A DNA stretch of 64,000 nt from Coriobacteriia bacterium (GTDB taxonomy: Bacteria > Actinomycetota > Coriobacteriia > Coriobacteriales > Atopobiaceae): assembly GCA_030530145.1 (NCBI GenBank), contig JAUMVN010000002.1, positions 1-64,000 on the forward strand, given 5' to 3'. The notes under the pieces are model-generated. The model did not search any database, was not told the origin of the DNA, and saw nothing but the letters and a program-made list of their open reading frames with translations. This document shows positions 8,777-16,627 of the stretch, in pieces. Each line of letters opens with the position of its first letter. Position 1 is the first letter of the stretch. The position numbers and the translations under genes are program-made.

Positions 8777-9601
8777 ATGGAATTCGGCTGCAGGGCGCAC
8801 GACCTCACGCGCGCCCACACCCCCGACGAGCTGGGCCGCGCCTGCGAGGAGCAAGGCGTGCGCTATGTCCAGCTCGCGCTGGCCAAGTCCTTCCCGCAGA
8901 TGGCGAGCGGCGCGGGCGAGATAAGCCCCGGCATGGGAGCCCACGTGCGCCGCGCGCTCGCCGCGCACGGCGTCGAGGTGGCGGTCATGGGCTGCTACTT
9001 CAACTTGATCGACCCCGACCTCGCGGCGCGCGAGCAGGGCATCCGCAAGTTCGAGGCGTATCTTTCCTGCGCGCGCTCCTTCGGCTGCGGCATCGTCGCC
9101 TCCGAGACGGGCTCGGTCGACCCCGCGTTCCGCTACACCGAGGAGAACTTCACCGACGAGGCCTTTGGGGAGGCCGCCGACGTCATCGGCCGCCTTGTGG
9201 CGCATGCCGAGCGCGTGGGCGCCGTCGTGGGCATCGAGCCGGGCGTGAATCACCCCATCCACGACGTCGAGACGTGCGCGCGCCTGGTGGAGGCGGTGGG
9301 CGGCTCGCCGGCGCTGGGGTTCATCCTCGACCCGACGGCGCTTATCACCTGCGAGCTCGCGCCCGCGCAGCTCGACATAACCCGCGCGATGCTCGCGGCC
9401 TTCCCGGAGCGGATCGTGGCCACGCACCTGGTGGACTTCCGCGTCGAGGGCGGCGCGCTCGTGCGCTGCGACCTCGGCGAGGGACAGATGGACGTGGACG
9501 CCGTCCTGGGCGCCGTCGAGGCCGCGAAGCCGCACGGCTTCGTGCTCACCGAGTTCACCGAGGACGACGCCGTCGGGCGGTTCATAGCCTCGCGGCGGTA
9601 G
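8777..9601 (+). CDS. Xylose-isomerase-like TIM-barrel protein (sugar phosphate isomerase/epimerase family)
   Basis: A 274-residue AP-endonuclease-2/xylose-isomerase-like TIM barrel. Characteristic pieces are the strand-end acids in GIEPGVNH, LDPTALITC and THLVDF, which would form the divalent-metal site. The substrate is unknown. It starts 10 nt after the GH105 stop, and a paralogue follows the other GH105 gene (29357-30238), so it may process the rhamnose or deoxy-uronate products. The purple fold assignment is strong, the reaction is not; a keto-uronate or rhamnulose epimerase is only a guess. Confidence 0.72.
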   Translation: MEFGCRAHDLTRAHTPDELGRACEEQGVRYVQLALAKSFPQMASGAGEISPGMGAHVRRALAAHGVEVAVMGCYFNLIDPDLAAREQGIRKFEAYLSCARSFGCGIVASETGSVDPAFRYTEENFTDEAFGEAADVIGRLVAHAERVGAVVGIEPGVNHPIHDVETCARLVEAVGGSPALGFILDPTALITCELAPAQLDITRAMLAAFPERIVATHLVDFRVEGGALVRCDLGEGQMDVDAVLGAVEAAKPHGFVLTEFTEDDAVGRFIASRR

Positions 9602-9650
9602 GGCTTCTTTGCAAGGACGGATTTCGACGAAGAGAAAGGCCCTGGTGGAT

Positions 9651-10850
9651 ATGGGCATCGGCAATGTTGTGCACAACGAGTTCGCGACCTGCGTGGACGA
9701 CGAGACGGGCGCGGTGGTCGAGCGCCTGACCTCGCCCGACGTGACGAGCCACCACATGTATTTCTATGCCCACATGACCACGGCCGACGGGCGCTGGCTG
9801 CTCTACTCGCCCGAGGTCGACGGCGAGCGGCAGATCTACCTCATGGACCTCTTTACGGGCGACGCGACGCAGATCACGGAAGGTCCGGGCGTGGACGACT
9901 GGGGCGCGGAGTTCACGAGCGACGAGCGCCACGTCATGTACCACCAGGGCGACTCCATCTGGAAGGTCTCGCTCGACGGCGGCGAGCGCGAGGAGATCTA
10001 CCGCACGCCCGAGGGATGGCACGGCCGCGACATCGGCGTCTCGCGCGACGTGAACGCCCTCACGCTCGTGGAGATCAAGAAGGACACCATGGCCGCCGCC
10101 ATCGGGGGCAAGAACTGGGACTTCTTCAAGCAGAACTGCCTGGCCAAGCCCCTGTGCCGCATCGTCTACGTCAACCTGGACGACGGCTCGAGCGAGGTCG
10201 TCCACGAGGAGCGCTGCTGGCTCGGGCACACGCAGATCCGCCCGCACGACCCGGACACGATCATGTACTGCCACGAGGGCCCCTTCGACGTCATCGACGC
10301 CCGCATGTGGCTCGTCCGCCGCGACGGCTCGAGCGTGCGCCGCTGCCGCGAGCAGCCGAGCGACCTGATCTTGACCCACGAGTTCTGGGAGCCGAGCGGG
10401 AAGAGGCTCGCCTTCGTGTACCGCGAGATGTCCGGCACCGGCGTCGAGGAGATCCACGAGATCGACCCCGACACGCTCGGGGAGCGCAGCGTCATGCCGT
10501 GCCAGACCTACGCGCACTGCATCTGCGACAAGGCCGGGCGCTTCTTCGTGGGCGACTCGCAGGGCGACCCCACGCCCATCCACCTGCAGCGCGAGGAGGA
10601 CATCGAGGCGCGCCGCGCCGCCGGCGAGAAGCTCAACGACTACGTCTACCTGATCGAGCCGGCCCTGGGCAAAGAGACGCGCCTCGCGTACCACGGCACG
10701 AGCTGGAGCGCGCGCTGGGGCACGCCGCAGGACGCGCACCCGCACCCCTGCTTCACCGAGGACGGGCGCTACGTGCTCTTCGTCACCGACCGCTTCGGCC
10801 ACCCCGCCATTCATCGGATCGACCTGGAGCGATTCTTAAAGGAGCGGTAG
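9651..10850 (+). CDS. ogl: Oligogalacturonate lyase, PL22 (first copy)
   Basis: PL22 enzymes are cytoplasmic lyases that split short oligogalacturonates, mainly digalacturonate, to the unsaturated monomer (5-keto-4-deoxyuronate). The protein (399 residues from ATG 9651) has the seven-bladed propeller pattern: repeats of LLYSPEVDGERQIYLMDL type, and conserved His-rich stretches such as DAHPHPCF near the end. ATG 9651 was chosen because its paralogue begins at the equivalent MAIGDLTHN; a GTG at 9645 with the AGAAAGG site is nearly as good. A second PL22-like gene follows 54 nt downstream, so this is a tandem duplication. Confidence 0.83.
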   Translation: MGIGNVVHNEFATCVDDETGAVVERLTSPDVTSHHMYFYAHMTTADGRWLLYSPEVDGERQIYLMDLFTGDATQITEGPGVDDWGAEFTSDERHVMYHQGDSIWKVSLDGGEREEIYRTPEGWHGRDIGVSRDVNALTLVEIKKDTMAAAIGGKNWDFFKQNCLAKPLCRIVYVNLDDGSSEVVHEERCWLGHTQIRPHDPDTIMYCHEGPFDVIDARMWLVRRDGSSVRRCREQPSDLILTHEFWEPSGKRLAFVYREMSGTGVEEIHEIDPDTLGERSVMPCQTYAHCICDKAGRFFVGDSQGDPTPIHLQREEDIEARRAAGEKLNDYVYLIEPALGKETRLAYHGTSWSARWGTPQDAHPHPCFTEDGRYVLFVTDRFGHPAIHRIDLERFLKER

Positions 10851-10904
10851 CGCGGGCAAGGGTATCGTTACAGGGCTTTTCCGAGCGCGAAGGGAGATCG
10901 GCGC

Positions 10905-12257
10905 ATGGCGATCGGCGATTTGACCCACAACTCGTTCGTCCGGACCTTCGACCCCGACACGGGGGCGATGGTGGAGCGGCTGACCTCGCCGTCGGCCACT
11001 TGTCACCTGCCGAGGCCGGGCATCCGCGCGACCTCGAGGGACGGCAAGGTCCTGCTGTACGTGGGCACGAGCGGGGAGGCCCGGCAGCTCTTCGCGCTGA
11101 ACCTGGACACCGGCGTCTCGGTGCAGCTCACGAGCGGCAAGGGGCTCCTCGAGTATGAGGGGGTCTGCCTCGACCCCGACGACCGCCACGCGTTCTATGT
11201 GCAGCGCGACACGCTCTGGCGCATCGACCTGACCACGCTTCTGCTCGAGCGCCTCTACACCTGCGACGACGGTTGGGCACTGCGTTGGCTCACGGTCTCG
11301 GCGGACGGCCGCTACGCGGTGACGACGGAGATCGAGCGGACCTCGGTGCCCGCGAACATCGAGCAGCCCGACTGGAGCCTCTTCGAGCTCTCCACCATCG
11401 CGGCCCCGCGCTCCCGGATCGTCCTGCACTCCCTTGGGGACGGGGCCTCGGAGATCGTGCTCGAGGACCGCTGCTGGCTCGGGCGCGCGACGCTGCAGCC
11501 CGGCGGCCAGGGCTCGATCCTTTATTGCCACGAGGGCGCCTATGACTACATCGACGCCCGCATGTGGCTCGTGAGCGCGGATGGCTCGCGCCTTCGCTGC
11601 GCCCGCGAGAAGAGCTCCGGCGAGATCGCCATCGGCGAGACCTGGCTCGACGAGGGCCGCTCCATCGGCTACCTGCACCGGGTCGGCTCCGCCGACCCGC
11701 AGAAGCTCGGGAGCGTGGACTGGTCCGCGACCGACCTCGAGTCGATCGCCCTCGCGGAGGCCGCGGGCGCCGCGACCGTGCGCAGGATCGACGCCCGCAC
11801 CTTCGAGGAGGAGGTCCTTCTCGCCTGCCACCCGTACGCGCACCTGGCCTTCTCGCCGAACGGCCGCTACTGCACGGGCGACGGGGCCAACGGGCCCGTG
11901 CCGCTGCACCTGGTGGCCGACGCGCCCGCCGCGGGCGTCGGGTCCGATGAGTTCATCTACCTGTGCGACCTCGAGACGCGCCGCGAGGTGAGGCTCTGCA
12001 GGCACGCGACGAGCTGGAGCCACCGCTTCGGCACGACGCAGGACACCCACCCGCACCCGAGCTTCTCGACGGACGGCAACTGGGTCTATTTCGTGTCCGA
12101 CCGCGAGGGGCACCCGGCCATCTACCGCGTGGACGTCGCGCGCTTCCTGCGCGAGCGCGACGGCGGCAACGGGCCCGTCGGCCGCGGGGAGGAGGGCGCC
12201 CCCGATGCCTCCTGGGGCTTCTCGGCGACCTATGCCACAGGGGAGTCGCCATGCTGA
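10905..12257 (+). CDS. Oligogalacturonate lyase-like protein, PL22 (second copy)
   Basis: A 450-residue paralogue of the preceding PL22 enzyme. It keeps the start MAIGDLTHNSF, propeller repeats, the DTHPHPSF segment and the ending with HPAIYRVDVARFL, then adds about 25 residues absent from copy one. Differences between copies could reflect galacturonate-only versus rhamnose-containing or esterified dimers (inference). The GAAGGGAG site precedes ATG 10905 by about 11 nt. Its last codons overlap the next gene by seven bases (ATGCTGA), so the deacetylase is translationally coupled to it. Confidence 0.8.
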   Translation: MAIGDLTHNSFVRTFDPDTGAMVERLTSPSATCHLPRPGIRATSRDGKVLLYVGTSGEARQLFALNLDTGVSVQLTSGKGLLEYEGVCLDPDDRHAFYVQRDTLWRIDLTTLLLERLYTCDDGWALRWLTVSADGRYAVTTEIERTSVPANIEQPDWSLFELSTIAAPRSRIVLHSLGDGASEIVLEDRCWLGRATLQPGGQGSILYCHEGAYDYIDARMWLVSADGSRLRCAREKSSGEIAIGETWLDEGRSIGYLHRVGSADPQKLGSVDWSATDLESIALAEAAGAATVRRIDARTFEEEVLLACHPYAHLAFSPNGRYCTGDGANGPVPLHLVADAPAAGVGSDEFIYLCDLETRREVRLCRHATSWSHRFGTTQDTHPHPSFSTDGNWVYFVSDREGHPAIYRVDVARFLRERDGGNGPVGRGEEGAPDASWGFSATYATGESPC

Positions 12258-13129
12258 GGCTCCGCGAGGACATCCTGCTGTGGCCCGGAGGCCGCGAGAA
12301 GTGCTGCACGCTCTCGTTCGACGACGGCACCGTCGAGGACGAGCGCATCTGCCGTATGCTGCGCGAGCGCGGCCTCCGGGCGACGTTCAACCTGAACCCC
12401 GGGCTGTTCGGGCGCTCCGACCACCTCGAGCAGGGCGGTCTTTCGGTCGAGCACCGCAAGCTCCCGCGCGAGCGCATCGCGGAGGTCTATGACGGCTTCG
12501 AGCTCGCGGTCCACGGCTACACCCATGCTCACCTGGGGCGCGTTCCCTCGTCGATGGCCAGCTACGAGATCGCGCGCTGCAAAGAGGAGCTGGAGCGCAT
12601 CGCCTGCGCGCCCGTTCGCGGCATGGCCTGGCCCATCAACTACCGGGCCGACGACGTCTTCGGCGCGCGCGAGGCCGCCCGCGCCTGCGGCATTGCCTAC
12701 GCGAGGACCACGCGGCGCACCTTCGGCTGCGCGGGCCTGCCGGCCGATTTCCTTGCCTGGGACGCGGCCTGCAGCTACGTGCAGCCGGAGCTCGAGGGGG
12801 TGCTCGAGAAGTTCCTCTCGCCGATTGAGCGCTACACGGAGCCGTACCTGCTCTATGTCTGGGGGCACGGCTACGAGGCGACCATGCGGGACGCGTGGGG
12901 GACGCTCGAGTCGTTTTTCGACCGCGTGGCCGGCCGCGACGACGTGTGGTACGCGACCAACATCGAGGTCTTTGACTACGTGGACGCCGCCCGATCGCTC
13001 GTGTACTCGGCGAGCGGGGATTACCTGCAGAATCTCCGCGCCGTCGACGTGTGGCTGCAGGTCGACGGGAAGCCGCTGCGCGTCCCCGCCGGCGGGGTCG
13101 TCCGCGTGCCCGCGCTCGACGGCGAGTGA
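12251..13129 (+). CDS. NodB-homology polysaccharide deacetylase (CE4-like)
   Basis: A 292-residue carbohydrate esterase-4 fold protein. Motif 1 is LSFDDG (Asp24/Asp25) and motif 2 is HGYTH (His88, His92), giving the Asp-His-His metal triad of the family. Later positions carry WPINYR and YVWGHGYE, matching the Arg and His motifs. There is no signal peptide or membrane anchor, which is unusual for peptidoglycan or chitin deacetylases. Its overlap with the PL22 gene suggests that it removes acetyl groups from pectic oligosaccharides in the cytoplasm, although CE4 enzymes usually act on N-acetyl groups or xylan. The fold is clear; the substrate is inferred. Confidence 0.75.
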   Translation: MLRLREDILLWPGGREKCCTLSFDDGTVEDERICRMLRERGLRATFNLNPGLFGRSDHLEQGGLSVEHRKLPRERIAEVYDGFELAVHGYTHAHLGRVPSSMASYEIARCKEELERIACAPVRGMAWPINYRADDVFGAREAARACGIAYARTTRRTFGCAGLPADFLAWDAACSYVQPELEGVLEKFLSPIERYTEPYLLYVWGHGYEATMRDAWGTLESFFDRVAGRDDVWYATNIEVFDYVDAARSLVYSASGDYLQNLRAVDVWLQVDGKPLRVPAGGVVRVPALDGE

Positions 13130-13184
13130 GCGGGCCCCTTCGCGCCCGCGCATCTGGAATACAAACGATTGAGAGGGACCGAGC

Positions 13185-13532
13185 ATGAACGCGACGATTC
13201 GTAAGACCGCCGACGGACGCGCGATTAGCGGATTCAAGATGAAGCTCTACCCCGGCTTCGCCGAGGAGTACGAGAGGCGCCACAACGAGCTCTGGCCCGA
13301 GATGGCCGACATGCTCCACGAGTACGGCGGCCACAACTACAGCATCTTCATCGACGAGGAGACGAACATCCTCTTTGGTTATATCGAGCTGGACGACCCT
13401 GAGCGCTACGCGCAGAGCGCCCAGACCGAGGTGTGCCGCCGCTGGTGGGACTTCATGGCCAGCGTCATGGAGACGAACCCCGACAACTCGCCCGTGAGCG
13501 TGGATCTGCCCTGCGCGTTCCACCTGGATTGA
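13185..13532 (+). CDS. rhaM: L-rhamnose mutarotase
   Basis: RhaM interconverts alpha and beta anomers of L-rhamnose. The 115 residues match the about 104-residue family with a short N-terminal extension: KLYPGFAEEYERRHNELWPEM carries the family Tyr and His, and YSIFIDEETNILFGYIE and WWDFMA follow (each a known RhaM block). GAGAGGGA lies upstream of ATG 13185. It is the only rhamnose-pathway gene in the window; no rhaA, rhaB or rhaD is here, so rhamnose breakdown must be encoded elsewhere. Being last in the rhamnogalacturonan run, it handles rhamnose freed by PL4/GH105 action. Confidence 0.87.
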   Translation: MNATIRKTADGRAISGFKMKLYPGFAEEYERRHNELWPEMADMLHEYGGHNYSIFIDEETNILFGYIELDDPERYAQSAQTEVCRRWWDFMASVMETNPDNSPVSVDLPCAFHLD

Positions 13533-13553
13533 CCGGGCGCCGCCTAGGGCGGG

Positions 13554-14633
13554 TCAGGCGCGCTCCGGGCCCGGTCCCTCGCGGCACAGGGTGCTCGCCC
13601 GAGGCCGGAGCCGAGCGCGGACGATCTCCTCGCGGGGCCTCGCGCCCGGGTTCTCGATGCGCCTGAGCAGCAGGCGCGCGGCCTTCTCGCCCATCTTCCT
13701 GGGCTGGTACTCGAGCGTCGTGATGCCCCCTGCGAACTCCTCGGCCCAGTCCCAGCCCATGTGGCGCGCCCAGCCCCACTCGTCGGGGCCGCAGAGCCTG
13801 ACCGCTCGGCCCGCCTGCGGGCCGAGCTCCCTGAGGGCGCGGTGCGCGGCCACGAGCACCGCCGTGTTCGTGGCGAACACGGCGGCGGGGGCGTCGCCCT
13901 TCTCGGCATCGGCGCAGACGCGGGCGAAGGCCCGGCGCACGGAGCGCGTGTCGGCGGGGTCGATGACGCAGACGTCCGCCTCGGGCCGCCGCGCCCCGAA
14001 GAGCCGTCGGTCGGCGTCCAGGAAGGCGTCCATGCGAATGTAGCGGGGCGAGTTGTTCTCGAAAGGCTCGGTGACGAAGACGGCGCGGCTAAAGCCCTGC
14101 TCGCGCAGGTGGCCCATGAGCTCGAGCGTCGAGTCGCAGTACTCGTTGACGACGATGTCGGCCGAGCAGTCGTTGACGTAGCGGTCGCATAGCACGACAG
14201 GCACGGCCGAGCGCGCGATGCGGACGAGCTCGGGGTTGTCCGCGCTCACCGTGTTCACGATCAGGCCGCTGACCTGGTCTTGGAGCAGGGCGTCTATGGC
14301 CGCATGCTCGGCCTCCAGGGAGTTCGCCGCGTCGCAGACGACGACGGCGTAGCCGGCCCGGCGCAGTTCTGCGCCCGCGCCGATGACGAGCGAGGTGGAG
14401 AAGGGCGTCGCGATGTCCGCGAGGACGATGCCGACCTGGAGCAGCTTGCGCTCCTTGAGGTTGCGGGCGGCGGCACTCGGCACGTAGCCCGCCTGCTCTA
14501 TGGCCTTCTTTATGCGCGTGCGGGCGCTGTCGGAAAGAAGGTCTTCTCGTCCGTTGATGTAGCGCGACACCGTCGTCTTCGAGACGCCGGCCGCCGTGGC
14601 GATGTCGGAGATCGTGACTTTGCGCTGCGGCAT
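13554..14633 (-). CDS. LacI-family transcriptional regulator
   Basis: A 359-residue repressor with an N-terminal LacI helix-turn-helix (SDIATAAGVSKTTVSRYING, residues 9-28) and a periplasmic-binding-protein-like effector domain (TPFSTSLVIGAG onward). It is convergent with the rhaM end and divergent from uxaC. The motif TGAAACGCTTCA lies 55 nt before its start and is a plausible autoregulatory site. The uxaC side of the same gap carries GTGAACGTTCAC sites, which this protein or another LacI may bind. The likely effector is a uronate or KDG pathway intermediate (inference). Confidence 0.88.
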   Translation of the reverse strand: MPQRKVTISDIATAAGVSKTTVSRYINGREDLLSDSARTRIKKAIEQAGYVPSAAARNLKERKLLQVGIVLADIATPFSTSLVIGAGAELRRAGYAVVVCDAANSLEAEHAAIDALLQDQVSGLIVNTVSADNPELVRIARSAVPVVLCDRYVNDCSADIVVNEYCDSTLELMGHLREQGFSRAVFVTEPFENNSPRYIRMDAFLDADRRLFGARRPEADVCVIDPADTRSVRRAFARVCADAEKGDAPAAVFATNTAVLVAAHRALRELGPQAGRAVRLCGPDEWGWARHMGWDWAEEFAGGITTLEYQPRKMGEKAARLLLRRIENPGARPREEIVRARLRPRASTLCREGPGPERA

Positions 14634-14687
14634 GGATGCCCCCGGCCAATCCTGGAATCGTGTGACATACCTATGGTAACGGTTTCA

Positions 14688-14699
14688 TGAAACGCTTCA
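14688..14699. promoter_or_regulatory. Motif C operator upstream of lacI gene
   Basis: TGAAACGCTTCA is identical to 227-238 and located in the promoter region of the minus-strand regulator, next to a second half-like element GGTAACGGTTTC at 14675-14686. This suggests autoregulation. Confidence 0.5.
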
Positions 14700-14740
14700 A
14701 ATCACGCCGAGGCGCCGGCTCGGCGCCCGGCCCGTGACGG

Positions 14741-14865
14741 GCGCCCGCCGATACTGCGACTTCTTGAATTAAGACGCAGAGCAATCAATGGGTTTGCCCC
14801 TGATTGGCCGTAAATCGCAAACATCTCTGCGTCTTGTTTCGAAGTCGGCAAGTATCGGTGGGCGC
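14741..14865. repeat. Long inverted repeat element E1
   Basis: Arms 14741-14781 and 14825-14865 pair over about 40 bp with few mismatches. The outer part (GCGCCCGCCGATACT / AGTATCGGTGGGCGC) is followed by an inner part ending in AAGACGCAGAG / CTCTGCGTCTT, with a small CAATCA/TGATTG stem in the loop. Size and build match elements E2-E7 in other gaps of this window. It lies between the divergent lacI and uxaC genes. Confidence 0.75.
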
Positions 14866-14988
14866 TGGCCGACCGATGGGGGGTTTCCCTGGCGCTCGGG
14901 GCCGCGGCGCCGGTCTCTTGCCGCCGGGTCGCTGCGCTCGACAATTCCTTCACGCGCGATTTCCGCCAGCGGTATGATTCGGCCGTTG

Positions 14989-15042
14989 AGTGAACGTTTA
15001 TCCAAAAAGAAGGTGAACGTTCACCTATAACCCTGCTACAAT
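14989..15042 (+). promoter_or_regulatory. uxaC promoter with two GTGAACGTTCAC (motif B) operators
   Basis: A perfect 16-bp palindrome AGGTGAACGTTCACCT occupies 15011-15026, with a partial copy (AGTGAACGTTTA) at 14989-15000. A -10 like TACAAT follows at 15037-15042, so the operator covers the expected -35 position. A LacI-family protein bound here would block uxaC transcription. Confidence 0.75.
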
Positions 15043-15100
15043 CGCAATGGATTCGAAATACTCGAAACGATGCGCCTGCGGGCGCGGGGAGGAACGAGCG

Positions 15101-16522
15101 ATGAAGAACTTCATGGACGACAAGGACTTCCTGCTGAGCACGCCGACCGGCGAGAAGCTCTTCCACGATTACGCGGAGGACATGCCCATCGTCGACTACC
15201 ACTGCCACATCTCTCCGCAGGAGATCTTCGAGAACAAGTCCTTCAAGTCCATCACCGAGGTCTGGCTCGGCGGCGACCACTACAAGTGGCGCCTCATGCG
15301 CGCCAACGGCGTTGACGAGCGCTACATCACCGGCGACGCGGACGACCGCGAGAAGTTCCAGAAGTGGGCCGAGACCCTCGGTCGCTGCGTGGGCAACCCC
15401 GTCTTCGAGTGGAGCCACCTCGAGCTCAAGCGCTTCTTCGGCTACGAGGGCGTCCTCAACGGCGCCACCGCCCAGGAGGTCTGGGACCTGGCCAACGCCA
15501 AGCTCGCCACCCCTGAGTTCAGCTGCCGCGAGCTCATCAAGCGCTCGAACGTCCGCATGATCTGCACCACCGACGATCCCGCCGACTCCTTCGAGTGGCA
15601 CCAGAAGATCGCCGCCGACGAGTCCTTCGACGTCAAGGTCGTCCCGGCCATGCGCCCCGACGCCGCCCTTCGCATCGAGCGCGGCCAGGAGTTCGCCGAC
15701 TACATGAAGAAGCTCTCCGACGTCGCCGAGCTCCCCGTGACCAACTACGCCGAGCTCAAGGCCGCCATCGCCAAGCGCTACGACTACGTGGCCACCCTCG
15801 GTTGCGTCGCCTCCGACCACGCCCTCGACTACGTCATGTACGTCCCGGCCACCGAGGAGGAGATCGAGGCCATCTTCCAGAAGGGCCTTGCCGCCGAGCC
15901 GCTGACCGAGCACGAGGTCCTGCAGTACAAGACCGCCTTCATGCAGTTCGTCGCCGGCGAGTACGTCCGCCTCGGCTGGGCCATGCAGCTCCACTTCGGC
16001 TGCAAGCGCGACAACAACAAGCCCATGTTCGCCAAGCTCGGTCCCGACACCGGCTACGACTGCATCTCCAACTACACCCCGGCCGACCAGCTCGCCGACT
16101 TCCTGGGCTCCATCCAGCAGACGACCGGCCTGCCCAAGACCATCCTCTACAGCCTGAACCCCTCCGACAACTGGATGATCGACACCGTCATGGCCTGCTT
16201 CCAGGAGGCCCCCGTCGCCGGCAAGATCCAGAACGGCTCCGCCTGGTGGTTCAACGACAACGAGACCGGCATGCGCGACCAGATGACCGCCCTTGCCAAC
16301 GAGGGCGTCCTCGGCAACTTCGTGGGCATGCTCACCGACTCCCGCTCCTTCCTCTCGTACCCGCGCCACGAGTACTTCCGCCGCGTGCTCTGCGGCCTCG
16401 TGGGCGAGTGGGTCGAGCAGGGCAAGTACCCCGCCGACTTCGAGCTGCTCGGCGGCATCGTCAAGGACATCAGCTACAACAACGCGGTCCGCTACTTCAA
16501 CATGCCGCTCGAGCTGGCCTAA
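15101..16522 (+). CDS. uxaC: Glucuronate/galacturonate isomerase
   Basis: UxaC converts D-galacturonate to D-tagaturonate, and glucuronate to fructuronate. The 473 residues match the family: N-terminal MPIVDYHCHISPQEI with the metal-binding HCH, and HFGCKRDNN and GSAWWFNDN farther on. ATG 15101 is chosen over an upstream in-frame ATG at 15047 because GGAGGAACGAGCG precedes it and the family begins at MKNFMDDKDFLL. The latter ATG falls at the probable transcription start. It is the first gene of uxaC-uxaB-uxaA and is controlled by motif B. Confidence 0.95.
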   Translation: MKNFMDDKDFLLSTPTGEKLFHDYAEDMPIVDYHCHISPQEIFENKSFKSITEVWLGGDHYKWRLMRANGVDERYITGDADDREKFQKWAETLGRCVGNPVFEWSHLELKRFFGYEGVLNGATAQEVWDLANAKLATPEFSCRELIKRSNVRMICTTDDPADSFEWHQKIAADESFDVKVVPAMRPDAALRIERGQEFADYMKKLSDVAELPVTNYAELKAAIAKRYDYVATLGCVASDHALDYVMYVPATEEEIEAIFQKGLAAEPLTEHEVLQYKTAFMQFVAGEYVRLGWAMQLHFGCKRDNNKPMFAKLGPDTGYDCISNYTPADQLADFLGSIQQTTGLPKTILYSLNPSDNWMIDTVMACFQEAPVAGKIQNGSAWWFNDNETGMRDQMTALANEGVLGNFVGMLTDSRSFLSYPRHEYFRRVLCGLVGEWVEQGKYPADFELLGGIVKDISYNNAVRYFNMPLELA

Positions 16523-16545
16523 ACCGCCGCATTACCAAGAAACGC

Positions 16546-16589
16546 CGCGGGGCCGCGCGGTCTTCTCGCCGCCGGCCCCGCGCCCTTTT
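16546..16589 (+). terminator. Intrinsic terminator or attenuator between uxaC and uxaB
   Basis: A perfect 10-bp stem CGCGGGGCCG (16546-16555) / CGGCCCCGCG (16573-16582) is followed by CCCTTTTCC. It may end most uxaC transcripts or only reduce read-through into uxaB, 45 nt downstream; no separate uxaB promoter is obvious. Confidence 0.7.
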
Positions 16590-16627
16590 CCAACCCGCCC
16601 GCTTCCCACAAAGAGGAGAACACACCC

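Noticed and set aside
15047-15100. Earlier ATG for uxaC
   Set aside because: It coincides with the transcription start predicted from the -10 at 15037-15042 and lacks a ribosome site; family N-termini match ATG 15101.
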